Shown here piece by piece: positions 51,797 through 61,152 of a stretch of DNA of 64,000 bases. The stretch comes from Aquiluna sp. (lineage in GTDB: Bacteria; Actinomycetota; Actinomycetes; Actinomycetales; Microbacteriaceae): positions 1 to 64,000 of the forward strand of contig JAOHCW010000005.1 of assembly GCA_028095925.1 (NCBI GenBank). The letters run 5' to 3'. Both the position numbers and the translations under genes were made by a program. The notes below the pieces were generated by a model. The model was given only the letters and a program-made list of their open reading frames with translations, was not told the origin of the DNA and did no database searches. Numbering within the stretch: position 1 is the stretch's first letter; each line of letters begins with the position of its first letter.

Positions 51797-52956
51797 AGAT
51801 TCTGGGGATGATTTCGGGCACAAGCCACGATGGAATAGACGCGGTGTTGGCCGACTTCCGGCTCGAAGGCGAAGAACTTAAGGCTTCAATAGAAAAAACT
51901 AGCTCAGCAGGCTACGAGCCGCAGCTTCGCAACCGGCTGATGCAGCTGCTACCACCAAACGAAACCACCATTGAGGAGGTCTGCAAGGTCGACACCCTTG
52001 TTGGCAAGGCCTTTGCAAACCTTGCCATAGACCTGCTGCACACTTCCTCTGCAGACCTAATTGTTTCTCACGGCCAAACCGTCTACCACTGGGTTGAGGC
52101 GGAACGGGCCCTAGGGACGTTGCAACTTGGTCAGTCTGCGTGGATCTCAAACGCGACTTCGGCACCAGTTCTTTCAGACCTGCGGATTGCAGACATCGCA
52201 AGCGGTGGCCATGGCGCACCCGTGGTGCCCGTACTTGATCTGCTGACACTCGGCCACGAAGCGGAATGTGTCGGTTCGCTAAACCTGGGCGGAATCGCAA
52301 ACATCACGGTTATCCGCGAGGGCAAACTGGTTAGTGCATACGACACCGGTCCCGCGAGCGCCTTGATCGATGCGGCGGTAATTAAGTACAACCTAAGCGA
52401 AGAGGGGTTCGACCGAGACGGGGCTATTGCCGCCAGCGGCCAGGTCAATGCCGAACTACTTGCAAGTTTTCTCAGTGAGGACTACTACTCATTGGCCGCC
52501 CCTAAGAGCACTGGTAAAGAGCTATTTCATGTTGACTACATTGATGAGCACATTTCAAAGCTGGGCACAGCTCCTAGTGGCCAAGATGTGGTTGCTACCC
52601 TCACCGAACTGACGGCAGAGACAGTTTCTAGAGAGCTTCTCGCACACGGCGTTAGAAAACTTGTCGTTGGCGGAGGTGGCTATAACAACCTCCACCTTAC
52701 GAAGCTCATCGGAACCAAGACCGGCCTAGATCCAAGGCCGTTCTCAGAATACGGAATCTCGGGAGACCTGAAAGAGGCTCTTGCCATGGCCCTTATTGGG
52801 TGGCTTAGCCTGCACAATCTACCGGCAACATTTTCAAACACAACCGGCACTCAGAGCGCGCCTGTCTTAGGGGCGCTAACTGCCGGAAGCAAAGGCTTCC
52901 CCGCCATCGAGGCGGGCGTCTCAATGCCAAGCAAGATGGTGATTACAGGTGGTTAG
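51793..52956 (+). CDS. anmK: Anhydro-N-acetylmuramic acid kinase
   Basis: A 387-residue kinase. The nucleotide motif GMISGTSHDGIDAV is at the very N-terminus, with LNLGGIANITV, AYDTGPAS and LVVGGGGYNN further on. AnmK opens and phosphorylates 1,6-anhydroMurNAc to MurNAc-6-P, the MurQ substrate. Anhydro-sugars are made by lytic transglycosylases, so the cell handles that type of wall fragment. The GTG start overlaps the murQ stop by 4 bp. Confidence 0.95.
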   Translation: MKILGMISGTSHDGIDAVLADFRLEGEELKASIEKTSSAGYEPQLRNRLMQLLPPNETTIEEVCKVDTLVGKAFANLAIDLLHTSSADLIVSHGQTVYHWVEAERALGTLQLGQSAWISNATSAPVLSDLRIADIASGGHGAPVVPVLDLLTLGHEAECVGSLNLGGIANITVIREGKLVSAYDTGPASALIDAAVIKYNLSEEGFDRDGAIAASGQVNAELLASFLSEDYYSLAAPKSTGKELFHVDYIDEHISKLGTAPSGQDVVATLTELTAETVSRELLAHGVRKLVVGGGGYNNLHLTKLIGTKTGLDPRPFSEYGISGDLKEALAMALIGWLSLHNLPATFSNTTGTQSAPVLGALTAGSKGFPAIEAGVSMPSKMVITGG

Positions 52957-54079
52957 AGGGTCGTTAGCCAGATCCTTGGCTATCTTTGGCTCGCTCGGAG
53001 CTGCTGCATCTATCGTGCCCTCTCTGATCCCAAGGACGGCAAGCGAAATTGGCGTGGGAGCCTACGAACTCCTGCCAGCAGTCCCGCTACTTTTCTGGGG
53101 GCTTTTCTTAGGCGTTCTGATTGGACCCCGCCTTGCTAAGGCAAAGGGCTCTCAGGTAGTTGTTCAAATGGCCAGCACAGCACTGGCTGCAGGACTTGCG
53201 GGAGTAACCGGCGCAACTTCTGCCGCGGTCTTCCTTAGCGGCGGTTTGGTTGTTGGTTTGGGATTCGGTGTGATTGAGGTGCTGGTAACAGCCCAGGTTC
53301 GCATCGATGGCGGTGATGCGGCTAGAGCTTTGACCCAATTGAACATCGCCTTCGCCCTGGGGGCAGTTCTAAGCCCAGTAGTGCTGGCAGTGACCATGCG
53401 GCTTTTGGAGACAGATGCCATCGGCTACCTAGCCGCACTTCTCATGCTGCTCTCCGGACTTTCGTTCAGGGCAGCAAACAGGGCTCGCTCGACCGACTCG
53501 TCGAAGCTCGAAACTAAGCCTCTGAGGCTTTTCCTGCTGGCATGTGCTTTGTATGTGGGAGCGGAGTCAATCCTGGCTGGTTGGACGGCCACCATTTTCA
53601 GTGAACTGGAGATTACCTCAGCAGAGCTTGCCCCAATCGGGACGACTATTTTCTGGGGGATGCTGGTGCTCGGTCGAGTCTCGTCGCTCTATCTAACTCC
53701 TAGGTATCTCAGCCCTGGTGGCGCATTGATTCTCTGGCCCGTCGTGTGTGCCGCCGGTCTTGGGTTGACCTTTACCTTTGTGGGCACGGCCCAATTAGCA
53801 GCAGCTGGTCTTGCAATCGCATCTTTTGCAGCGGGCCCAATCTACGGATTCCTAATTGCCAAGGGCCTTGAGGTGGCTTCGGTTGAGGACTCCGCCAAGG
53901 CCACCAGGCTTCTTATCCTGGCGGGCTCGGTTGGTGGCTTTGCAATACCGGCGTTACTGCAGGTTGACCCGAGCATCACGTTGGCTGCCACGGTGGGGGC
54001 AATAGCGATGTTCGCAGTTGCGTCGCTGGGGACGCTTGCCGCAAGGACAAACACCAACAGGGAGAGAGTGGGCACATGA
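52949..54079 (+). CDS. Major facilitator superfamily transporter in the muropeptide operon
   Basis: A 376-residue protein with about 12 helices and the MFS loop LIGPRLAKAKGSQ after helix 2. It overlaps anmK by 8 bp and the fused ATPase gene by 4 bp. It does not look like a close AmpG homologue (AmpG is longer), but the position suggests import of anhydroMurNAc or a muramyl product, or export of a by-product. The GTG start is set by the overlap. Family assignment is firm; the substrate is inference. Confidence 0.85.
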   Translation: MVRGSLARSLAIFGSLGAAASIVPSLIPRTASEIGVGAYELLPAVPLLFWGLFLGVLIGPRLAKAKGSQVVVQMASTALAAGLAGVTGATSAAVFLSGGLVVGLGFGVIEVLVTAQVRIDGGDAARALTQLNIAFALGAVLSPVVLAVTMRLLETDAIGYLAALLMLLSGLSFRAANRARSTDSSKLETKPLRLFLLACALYVGAESILAGWTATIFSELEITSAELAPIGTTIFWGMLVLGRVSSLYLTPRYLSPGGALILWPVVCAAGLGLTFTFVGTAQLAAAGLAIASFAAGPIYGFLIAKGLEVASVEDSAKATRLLILAGSVGGFAIPALLQVDPSITLAATVGAIAMFAVASLGTLAARTNTNRERVGT

Positions 54080-55683
54080 CGCAGACGGTTCTGCAGGTAA
54101 ACAACCTGACAATCACCTACTCTTTGCCAAAAGATCAGCGCTTCACAGCGGTCAAGGGAGCCTCCCTGGAGATACCGGCAGGCTCAACCCTGGCACTTGT
54201 AGGAGAGTCGGGCAGTGGCAAGTCCACTCTTGCTGCCGCTGTCAATTTATTGCTCCCCAGCAATGGGGCCGCCACCTCCGGCGAGATCACCCTTGAGGGC
54301 CGAGCGATTCATCAGCTTCCCGAAAAGAAAATGCGGGAGATCAGGGGAGGTCAAATAGGCCTTGTGCCTCAAGACCCCATGTCTAACCTCAACCCAATGA
54401 TGACAATCGGCAACCAAATTGCTGAGGCCCTTACCTCACATGGCTACACAACCCAGCAGGCACGACAGCGGGCAGTACTGCTACTAGAGGCAGTTGGTAT
54501 CTCTGAGGCCGCCAGTCGCTTCGGCCAATACCCGCATGAGTTTTCAGGAGGCATGAGGCAGCGCGTGCTGATAGCGATGGGCATGGCCTGCAAGCCGAAA
54601 CTGCTGATCGCAGACGAGCCAACCTCGGCCCTGGATGTAACGGTTCAGAGAAGGGTTTTAGATCAGCTAGAGCAGATGGCGCAGGAGATGGGTTCAGCGG
54701 TTCTGCTAATCACTCACGACATCGCCTTAGCAGCAGAGCGAGCCGACCAGATAGCTGTGATGTATCAGGGTGAGCTTGTTGAGAGTGGGCCATCACTGGA
54801 TGTCTTGAAATCACCTCAGCACGAATACACAAAGCGCCTTCTGGCGGCAGCACCCTCCCTCAACGACTCATTCATGGCAATAGCCCAAGAGGGAGATTCG
54901 TCTGTCGTGATGTCGGTCGCAAATCTAACCAAGACCTACAAACTGCGATCGGCAAAAGGGACAACCAAGGAGATCAGTGCCCTGAAAGGGGTTAGTTTCG
55001 AAATCCAGCGCGGCACAACCGTCTCACTCGTTGGTGAGTCGGGAAGTGGCAAGTCAACGGCAGCCAACATACTCCTTGGCCTTGAGACTCCAGACTCCGG
55101 CGAGATTCGTTTTGAGGGTGAACCGCTAAACCTGAAGTCAAGAAAAGGGTCCCTAGAGTTTCGTAGGCAGGTGCAGCCGGTATTTCAAAATCCCTTCGCG
55201 TCGCTAGATCCTCGCTACACAGTTGAGCAGTCAATAATTGAGCCACTAAAGGTCCATCGGCAAGGTACGGCATCGGAGCAGAGCGCCAGGGCAAAAGAGT
55301 TGATGGAACAGGTATCACTGCCAGCGGCACTGCTTGCAAGACTTCCCCACGAGCTATCTGGTGGGCAAAGGCAGAGGGTGGCCATAGCGCGGGCTTTGGC
55401 ACTCTATCCGAGCGTCATCGTTTTAGACGAGGCCGTTTCGGCGCTGGACGTGATTGTTCAGAAGCAAATTCTTGATCTACTTCTAGAGCTTCAGGGAAGG
55501 CTCAACCTCAGTTATCTCTTTATTAGCCACGACCTTGCAGTCGTAAGAATGATCTCTCACTATGTACACGTAATGAAGGACGGAGAGATAGTTGAGAGTG
55601 GTACCCCAACTGAACTGTTTGAGAACCCGCAGACTGACTACACCAAACAGCTTCTCTCGGCAATTCCTAACCCTGACAGGTAA
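54076..55683 (+). CDS. Fused double ATPase of the peptide/muropeptide ABC transporter (DppD-DppF-like)
   Basis: A 535-residue protein with two complete ABC domains. Domain 1 has Walker A GESGSGKST near residue 40, signature FSGGMRQRVLIA and Walker B LLIADEPTSALD. Domain 2, from about residue 275, has GESGSGKST, LSGGQRQRVAIARAL and VIVLDEAVSALD. The fusion supplies both nucleotide-binding sites for DppB/DppC. It is split from the permeases by murQ, anmK and the MFS gene. Its stop is 2 nt from the convergent regulator stop. Confidence 0.93.
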   Translation: MTQTVLQVNNLTITYSLPKDQRFTAVKGASLEIPAGSTLALVGESGSGKSTLAAAVNLLLPSNGAATSGEITLEGRAIHQLPEKKMREIRGGQIGLVPQDPMSNLNPMMTIGNQIAEALTSHGYTTQQARQRAVLLLEAVGISEAASRFGQYPHEFSGGMRQRVLIAMGMACKPKLLIADEPTSALDVTVQRRVLDQLEQMAQEMGSAVLLITHDIALAAERADQIAVMYQGELVESGPSLDVLKSPQHEYTKRLLAAAPSLNDSFMAIAQEGDSSVVMSVANLTKTYKLRSAKGTTKEISALKGVSFEIQRGTTVSLVGESGSGKSTAANILLGLETPDSGEIRFEGEPLNLKSRKGSLEFRRQVQPVFQNPFASLDPRYTVEQSIIEPLKVHRQGTASEQSARAKELMEQVSLPAALLARLPHELSGGQRQRVAIARALALYPSVIVLDEAVSALDVIVQKQILDLLLELQGRLNLSYLFISHDLAVVRMISHYVHVMKDGEIVESGTPTELFENPQTDYTKQLLSAIPNPDR

Positions 55684-55685
55684 AC

Positions 55686-56552
55686 CTAGCTCCGAATCCT
55701 GTTACCTCTGACTGCAAGATAGGTCCGCTCGAGCAATACCTCAGCTGACTCAAGCCTTAGCTGCATAATCCTGACGAACAGGAAGTCGACAAGAGCAAGC
55801 TGGGCAATTCGACTGGACATGGCCCCTGAACGGTAACGAGTCTCTTTCGCTGCGGTCGTTAGAGCAAAGTCCGCAGCCTTGGCTATCGGGGAGTCCGGGA
55901 AGTTTGTCACCGCTATAGTCCTAGCCCCACTTCGATTCATAATCTGCAGCACCTCGAGGCTTTCGGGTGTTATTCCGGAGTGCGAGAAGACAATGCCGAC
56001 ATCGTCTTTGGTCATTAGGGCCGAAGAGGTGATTGCCTGGTGGTTGTCTGGAGAATCAAAAGCAAGAAAGCCTATGCGGTGAAGTTTTTGACGCAAATCC
56101 TGAGTGGCCAAATAGCTCGAACCGAGACCAAATAGCTCAATTCTCCTAGCTTCAGTTAGAGCCGCTACGACGGCTTCTGCTTGCTCTAAATCAAGTCCGG
56201 CACCGGTTTGCTGAATTGCCTCAACTTCGTGGAAGACGGTTTTCGCAATGACCTCCTGGAGCGAGTCATTTGGGTCAATCTCGTCTTTATCAATCGAGAA
56301 GTTCTCACGAGCAGCTCTTCTCTGCTCCGATGCGACCGATACGGCCAACCGGAAGTCCGTGAATGAGGTGTAGCCAATCTCGTCGCAAAACCTCACCACT
56401 GAGGCGGTAGAGATTCCAACATGCTTAGCAAGCTCGGCAATTGTGCTGTTTGCCGCTTCTTCAGGCTTATCAAGCACGAAGTCTGCAATCTTCGCCTGGG
56501 CTGGTCGCATGCTCGGCTTCGACTGCGAAATTTTGGTAAATAGGTCAGCCAT
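55686..56552 (-). CDS. RpiR/MurR-family transcriptional regulator
   Basis: A 288-residue regulator. The N-terminal helix-turn-helix (HVGISTASVVRFCDEIGYTSFTDFRLAV) is followed by a SIS sugar-phosphate domain (IELFGLGSSYLATQDLRQKL). MurR of E. coli senses MurNAc-6-P, and the same ligand is plausible here. The second of two ATGs (56552) is better spaced from GGGAGG. It overlaps the end of the serine hydrolase gene by 8 bp and is co-transcribed with it. Candidate operators are at 47332-47346 and 57577-57595. Confidence 0.92.
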   Translation of the reverse strand: MADLFTKISQSKPSMRPAQAKIADFVLDKPEEAANSTIAELAKHVGISTASVVRFCDEIGYTSFTDFRLAVSVASEQRRAARENFSIDKDEIDPNDSLQEVIAKTVFHEVEAIQQTGAGLDLEQAEAVVAALTEARRIELFGLGSSYLATQDLRQKLHRIGFLAFDSPDNHQAITSSALMTKDDVGIVFSHSGITPESLEVLQIMNRSGARTIAVTNFPDSPIAKAADFALTTAAKETRYRSGAMSSRIAQLALVDFLFVRIMQLRLESAEVLLERTYLAVRGNRIRS

Positions 56553-57546
56553 CATGCCTCCCTACCCACTCAGCGAAAGACACATACGCCTCTGCAATTT
56601 GCTCTCTGGTTGTGTCACATTGAAGGCGGTTAGTAAGTAGCACGCCACTAACCGATGTTTCTGGGTTCGTCATGGCGAGGGTTCCAGTGAAGCCAGAGTG
56701 AGAGAAGAAGTGAGATGCGCTCCCCAGCCGCCCCACATCTTGAAAGCGGAAACCAATTGCCTGCTCCCACTCGGAGCTTGCCGAAGGCGTGAAGAGCTCA
56801 CGCCTGACACCAGCAGTGATCACAGCATTATCGCCACCGGCAAGAGCATCCAAAAACCTTGCCACCTGCGAAGAGTTAGCGAAAAGCCCGGCGTTGCCAG
56901 AAACGCCATCTAGAGCCCTTGCGCGAGGATCATGCACCTTCCCAGGTGGCACATCCTCGTTTGGCTCTTTGGCAGTCACAATTTCATACCGCTCGCCAGA
57001 TGGATTGAAAACGGTTTCTTCAAGGCCCAGCGGGTCCAACAGCCTTGCTCCGAGGATTTGATCGAAGGTGGTGCCGTATTTCTGTTCAACGCTCATTGCA
57101 TACATCGAATAGCCAGTGCAGGAGTAGACAAGCTCCCCGCGCTGCTGTGGTGATGGAGTTAGTTCATACAACTTTGAGATTGTGCTTGCCCTTGTTGATT
57201 GCTCGTCCCACCAAGGTGGGAGTCCACTTACGTGAGTTAGTAGCTCACGTGAGGTGGTTTGAGAAAGCTCTGCTTCAACGGCAACCCAGTCGCCGATTGG
57301 AGCATCCAGGTCAACTTCACCGGCATCGTGCAGAATGCTTGCAAGAGTCGCCGTGTAAAGCTTTGTGACCGATGCCAGATCAAACACGCTGTCAGGTGTC
57401 GCAGGCGCTGCCTCTGCAGAAGTACTAAGGCGACCACCGTGCCCAGTTTCAATCACCTGACCTGAGTGCATGAGCGTGAACTGGTAGCCAGAAAAGCGGC
57501 TTTGCGGCTTGGGCCAGGTGTGCAATTCAAGGACCTCTTGAATCAT
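56545..57546 (-). CDS. Serine hydrolase, beta-lactamase class C/DD-peptidase fold
   Basis: A 333-residue protein without a signal peptide, so likely cytoplasmic. The nucleophile motif is SVTK in DLASVTKLYTATL near residue 60. The Tyr motif reads YSCTGY (Cys where many relatives have Asn), and the third motif is HSGFTG. Relatives include D-aminopeptidases, esterases and muropeptide amidases. The location next to the MurR-type regulator suggests action on imported muropeptides. The ATG at 57546 follows GGGAGG. Confidence 0.85.
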   Translation of the reverse strand: MIQEVLELHTWPKPQSRFSGYQFTLMHSGQVIETGHGGRLSTSAEAAPATPDSVFDLASVTKLYTATLASILHDAGEVDLDAPIGDWVAVEAELSQTTSRELLTHVSGLPPWWDEQSTRASTISKLYELTPSPQQRGELVYSCTGYSMYAMSVEQKYGTTFDQILGARLLDPLGLEETVFNPSGERYEIVTAKEPNEDVPPGKVHDPRARALDGVSGNAGLFANSSQVARFLDALAGGDNAVITAGVRRELFTPSASSEWEQAIGFRFQDVGRLGSASHFFSHSGFTGTLAMTNPETSVSGVLLTNRLQCDTTREQIAEAYVSFAEWVGRHDG

Positions 57547-57576
57547 CGTCACCTCCCAGCCTCACGTTACATTTTG

Positions 57577-57595
57577 AGAAATAAAATTACATTTC
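57577..57595. promoter_or_regulatory. Candidate RpiR-type operator upstream of the serine hydrolase-regulator operon
   Basis: GAAAT (57578-57582) and ATTTC (57591-57595) form a perfect inverted repeat with an 8-nt centre. The overlapping AGAAATAAAATTACA (57577-57591) shares the half-site ATTACA with the palindrome at 47332-47346. GTTACA occurs again 20 bp to the left. Autoregulation by the RpiR protein would fit. Confidence 0.4.
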
Positions 57596-57664
57596 GAATT
57601 TACTCCTCGGGTCCCTGTGGGGCAACCCTTCGGCTCATGTACTTATGAATTTCTCCGCCTAACC

Positions 57665-57693
57665 GAGCCCGGCAATTGACTACTTCCGGGCTC
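57665..57693. other. Hairpin downstream of purL, possible terminator without T-run
   Basis: GAGCCCGG (57665-57672) and CCGGGCTC (57686-57693) form an 8-bp perfect stem with a 13-nt loop. It is in the 195-bp spacer after purL (minus strand). No T-run follows in either direction, so it may protect the mRNA 3' end or rely on Rho. The rest of this spacer shows no convincing gene. Confidence 0.4.
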
Positions 57694-57741
57694 CTTGGGA
57701 CTAATCCTGAACGTCGAGCAGCTCCCTCGTAAAGCGCAGGT

Positions 57742-60033
57742 CTAATACAACCCTGGCAAAACCCCAGCCCAAGCACCCCTAATAGCCGCAAGGTCTAACT
57801 TCGCTACACCCTGAATATCTACTGCCTGGTTTTCTTTGTCTGTGACACCAATTCTTAGAACCGGAACACCTCGTGCTTCACACAGTGCCTGAAACTTCAC
57901 ATCATCTTCTCTGCCAACAGAAACAATGACTCTCGACTGAGACTCAGAGAACAGCGCAGCCGTTAGATTAACTCCGTCTCTTTCCATTAGCTCAGTTAGC
58001 CAGATCCTTGCTCCAACATTGAACCTGAGGCTTGCCTCGAGGATGGCAATCCCCAGGCCACCCTCTGAAACATCGTGTGCGGCTTCTATGAGGCCCTGCT
58101 GGGTTGCTCCATATAGGAGGCTTGCAAGCTCCTTCTCTTTCTGGAGATCAACCTTTGGAGGTCTTCCTCCAAGGTGGTTGTGGAGGTCCTTGGCCCAGGC
58201 TGAACCATCAAGTTCGTCATAGGTGGTTCCTAGGAGGTAGATGTTGTTGCCATCGTCCTGCCAACCAGAGGGGACTCTTCTTGCTACATCGTCAATCACA
58301 CCTAGAACACCAACTACCGGGGTTGGGTAGATAGCTGTTTCACCTGTTTGGTTATAGAAGCTCACGTTGCCACCGGTGACAGGAATGCCCAGTTCTTGGC
58401 AGGCATCTGCCAAACCGGCAGTTGCCTGCTTGAATTGCCACATTACCTCTGGGTTTTCAGGGCTTCCAAAGTTGAGGCAGTTTGTTACCGCTCTTGGGGC
58501 TGCTCCTGTGACGGCTACGTTTCGATAGGCCTCTGCGAGTGCTTGCCTGGCGCCTTCGTAAGGGTCTAGGTAGCAGTACTTGCCATTGGCATCTGTTGCT
58601 AGGGCAACACCTAGGCCTGTCTCTTCGCTGATGCGCATCATGCCTCCATCGTCTGGCATGGCAAGTGCTGTGTTACCCATGACGTACTTGTCGTATTGGT
58701 TTGTAATCCAGGACTTGTCTGCATGGTTTGGCGAGGAGATCAGCTCCATGAGCTGAGCTGCAGCCTCAGTCTCTGCTCGCTTTAGCTTGCTTGAGCTGTC
58801 TGCATTTAGGGCATCTTGGTATTTGGGGTATTCGACGGGGCGGTCATAGACAGGCCCGTCATGGGCGACTGTTCTAGGCGGGACATTGACGATTTCTTCG
58901 TGGCCCCAGTCGATGTAGAGCCTGTCCTCGTCGATTACCTCACCAAGAACCGAGTACTCGACCTCCCACTTGTTTACGATCTTCTCGAAGTCCTTGAGCT
59001 TCTTCTTTGGAACCACCGCACACATGCGCTCTTGGCTCTCGCTCATGAGGATCTCTTCAGGGGTGAGGCTTTCGTCTCTAAGCAGCACGTTCTTGAGCTG
59101 AATCTTCATGCCCTTGCCTCCGTTGGAGGCAAGCTCACTGGTTGCGCAGGAGATTCCTGCGCCACCTAGGTCTTGAATGCCTGCAACCACTCCTGCGTGG
59201 AATAGCTCTAGGCAGCACTCAATGAGAACCTTCTCGGCAAAAGGGTCTCCGACCTGAACCGCAGGTCTTTTTGTTGGGCCTTCGTCACCAAAGGTTTCTG
59301 AGGCTAGGACGCTAACGCCACCAATGCCGTCGGCTCCGGTTCTGGCCCCAAAGAGAATTACTAGGTCGCCGGGATTGGTTGCTTTGGCTAGCTGGAGGTC
59401 TTCGTGCTTAAGGGCCCCAATGGAGAGAGCATTTACTAGTGGGTTGCCCTGGTAGACCTTGTCAAAGACGGTTTCGCCACCAATGTTTGGAAGCCCCAGG
59501 CAGTTGCCATAGAAACTAATGCCGTCTACTACGCCGTGAACAACTCTTGTTGTGTCGGGGTCTTGAGGTGCTCCAAAGCGGAGTTGGTCCATGACCGCAA
59601 CCGGCCTGGCTCCCATCGACAGGATGTCTCTAACGATGCCGCCAACGCCGGTTGCCGCCCCCTGGAAGGGCTCGATGTAGCTGGGGTGGTTGTGGCTCTC
59701 TACCTTGAAGGTGACCGCTAGTCCCTCACCGATGTCTACAACACCTGCGTTTTCTCCCATGCCGACCATGAGGTGCTTTTTCATCTCCGGGGTTACCTTC
59801 TCGCCAAACTGGCGGAGGTAGATCTTCGATGACTTATAGCTGCAGTGCTCTGACCACATGACCGAATACATCGCTAGCTCTGAGGAGGTTGGCCTGCGGC
59901 CAAGGATCTCCTTGATGCTCTCGTATTCGTCCTGTTTAAGCCCAAGCTCTTTCCAGGGTTGATCTTTGTCTGGTTCTGATTTTGCGTTTTCTACAGTGTC
60001 GACGCCTGAAGGCTGGTTTTTGTTTTTGAACAT
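57742..60033 (-). CDS. purL: Phosphoribosylformylglycinamidine synthase, synthetase subunit
   Basis: A 763-residue small-type PurL (AIR-synthase fold), which needs separate PurS and PurQ subunits; both lie upstream. [11 protein letters not shown] near residue 60 is the catalytic region, and [28 protein letters not shown] is the ATP/metal segment. It converts FGAR to FGAM in purine synthesis. The first ~25 residues are hydrophilic and variable. Starts with a 1-bp overlap to the purQ stop. Confidence 0.97.
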   Translation of the reverse strand: MFKNKNQPSGVDTVENAKSEPDKDQPWKELGLKQDEYESIKEILGRRPTSSELAMYSVMWSEHCSYKSSKIYLRQFGEKVTPEMKKHLMVGMGENAGVVDIGEGLAVTFKVESHNHPSYIEPFQGAATGVGGIVRDILSMGARPVAVMDQLRFGAPQDPDTTRVVHGVVDGISFYGNCLGLPNIGGETVFDKVYQGNPLVNALSIGALKHEDLQLAKATNPGDLVILFGARTGADGIGGVSVLASETFGDEGPTKRPAVQVGDPFAEKVLIECCLELFHAGVVAGIQDLGGAGISCATSELASNGGKGMKIQLKNVLLRDESLTPEEILMSESQERMCAVVPKKKLKDFEKIVNKWEVEYSVLGEVIDEDRLYIDWGHEEIVNVPPRTVAHDGPVYDRPVEYPKYQDALNADSSSKLKRAETEAAAQLMELISSPNHADKSWITNQYDKYVMGNTALAMPDDGGMMRISEETGLGVALATDANGKYCYLDPYEGARQALAEAYRNVAVTGAAPRAVTNCLNFGSPENPEVMWQFKQATAGLADACQELGIPVTGGNVSFYNQTGETAIYPTPVVGVLGVIDDVARRVPSGWQDDGNNIYLLGTTYDELDGSAWAKDLHNHLGGRPPKVDLQKEKELASLLYGATQQGLIEAAHDVSEGGLGIAILEASLRFNVGARIWLTELMERDGVNLTAALFSESQSRVIVSVGREDDVKFQALCEARGVPVLRIGVTDKENQAVDIQGVAKLDLAAIRGAWAGVLPGLY

Positions 60034-60728
60034 CAGCTGTTCACCAGCGCCTTAAGTGCGCTCTGGAAAAACTTGAGGCCGTCGATGCCGCTTCTTGTTG
60101 CTACCGCAGTGTCTGGGCCAAAGCCTGGCTCTACTGCGTGCTCGGGGTGGGGCATGAGGCCAACTACATTGCCGCGCTCATTGGTTAGCCCTGCAATGTC
60201 GTTCATGGAGCCGTTGGGGTTTAGTTCTAGGTAGCGAAAGACAACTCGGTTTTCCTCTTCGAGCATCTTGATGGTGTCATCGGTTGCGATGTAGCCACCC
60301 TCGCCGTTTTTGAGCGGAATGATGATCTCTTCGTCTTTTTCAAAGAGGTTGGTCCAGTCAGTTTGGTTGTTTTCTACCCGCAGTTTTTGGTCGCGGCAAA
60401 TGAAGTGCTGGTGTTCGTTTCTAATTAGTCCACCTGGCAGCAGGTGAGACTCAACCAGCACCTGGAAGCCATTGCAGATGCCCAGCACGGGCAGGCCCTG
60501 CTGGGCTTTCTTGATTACCTCTTTGGTGGCAGGGGCCTTTGCCGCAATTGCTCCGCAGCGGAGGTAGTCGCCATATGAGAAGCCTCCAGGGAGGACGACA
60601 GCATCTACTTTTTTGAGGTCATCGTCTGCATGCCAGAGCGGAACCGGGGTTCCGCCTGCTAGGCGGATGGCCCTTTGGGCATCGCGGTCGTCTAGGGTGC
60701 CGGGGTAGGTGATGACGCCTATGCGCAT
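60033..60728 (-). CDS. purQ: Phosphoribosylformylglycinamidine synthase, glutaminase subunit
   Basis: A 231-residue class I glutamine amidotransferase. The nucleophile is in [19 protein letters not shown] near residue 90, and the His/Glu are in [10 protein letters not shown]. It feeds ammonia to PurL. It overlaps purL and purS by a single base each, so purS-purQ-purL form one operon. Confidence 0.97.
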   Translation of the reverse strand: MRIGVITYPGTLDDRDAQRAIRLAGGTPVPLWHADDDLKKVDAVVLPGGFSYGDYLRCGAIAAKAPATKEVIKKAQQGLPVLGICNGFQVLVESHLLPGGLIRNEHQHFICRDQKLRVENNQTDWTNLFEKDEEIIIPLKNGEGGYIATDDTIKMLEEENRVVFRYLELNPNGSMNDIAGLTNERGNVVGLMPHPEHAVEPGFGPDTAVATRSGIDGLKFFQSALKALVNS

Positions 60729-60976
60729 TAGTTCTCTACCGTTACCGCTACCACGTCCTCGATGACGTCGTTAGATAAAAACTCTTTGGCCTGCTTCTTG
60801 GCCTCTTCAATGTCTTTTTCGGTTACTTCCCTGTCGAAGTGAAGCTCGATGCGCTTGCCAATGCGCACACCTGAGATGTCCTTGTTCCCGCCTCTTACCA
60901 GAGCATTGGCAACTGCCTTGCCCTGGGGGTCTAGCAGATCTTGCTTGGGCATGATCTCAACGATGATTTTTGGCAC
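60728..60976 (-). CDS. purS: Phosphoribosylformylglycinamidine synthase, PurS subunit
   Basis: An 82-residue protein. [21 protein letters not shown] and [11 protein letters not shown] are typical PurS segments. PurS bridges PurQ and PurL in the small-type complex. GTG start with a purine-rich GAAGGGTAGAA upstream. The 176-bp spacer to gcvP holds its promoter region. Confidence 0.95.
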   Translation of the reverse strand: MPKIIVEIMPKQDLLDPQGKAVANALVRGGNKDISGVRIGKRIELHFDREVTEKDIEEAKKQAKEFLSNDVIEDVVAVTVEN

Positions 60977-61152
60977 TTCTACCCTTCGGTTTGCTGGGCT
61001 TCCAGTTTCGGGATGGACGTTGGTTGCCGGCAGCGATGCTCGGAATGGCTTTAGTTTAGTTGGCCTTAGCCATCTTCTTTATTGCCACTCCTTGGCGAGA
61101 CCTCGTTTGAGGAAGCTGCGGAGATGATTCGCCTGCACATCGTTCCACTTAG

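Noticed and set aside
57600-57791. 63-codon minus-strand frame overlapping the purL end.
   Set aside because: It overlaps the purL C-terminus in another frame, has no start signal and contains the hairpin 57665-57693. It is treated as a shadow.
61080-61139. Short minus-strand frame (GTG start, about 19 codons, ending KRGLAKEWQ) between gcvP and purS.
   Set aside because: It looks protein-like and basic, but it is very short, has no ribosome binding site or leaderless -10, and could be chance. gcvP itself ends normally, so it is not a frameshifted tail.
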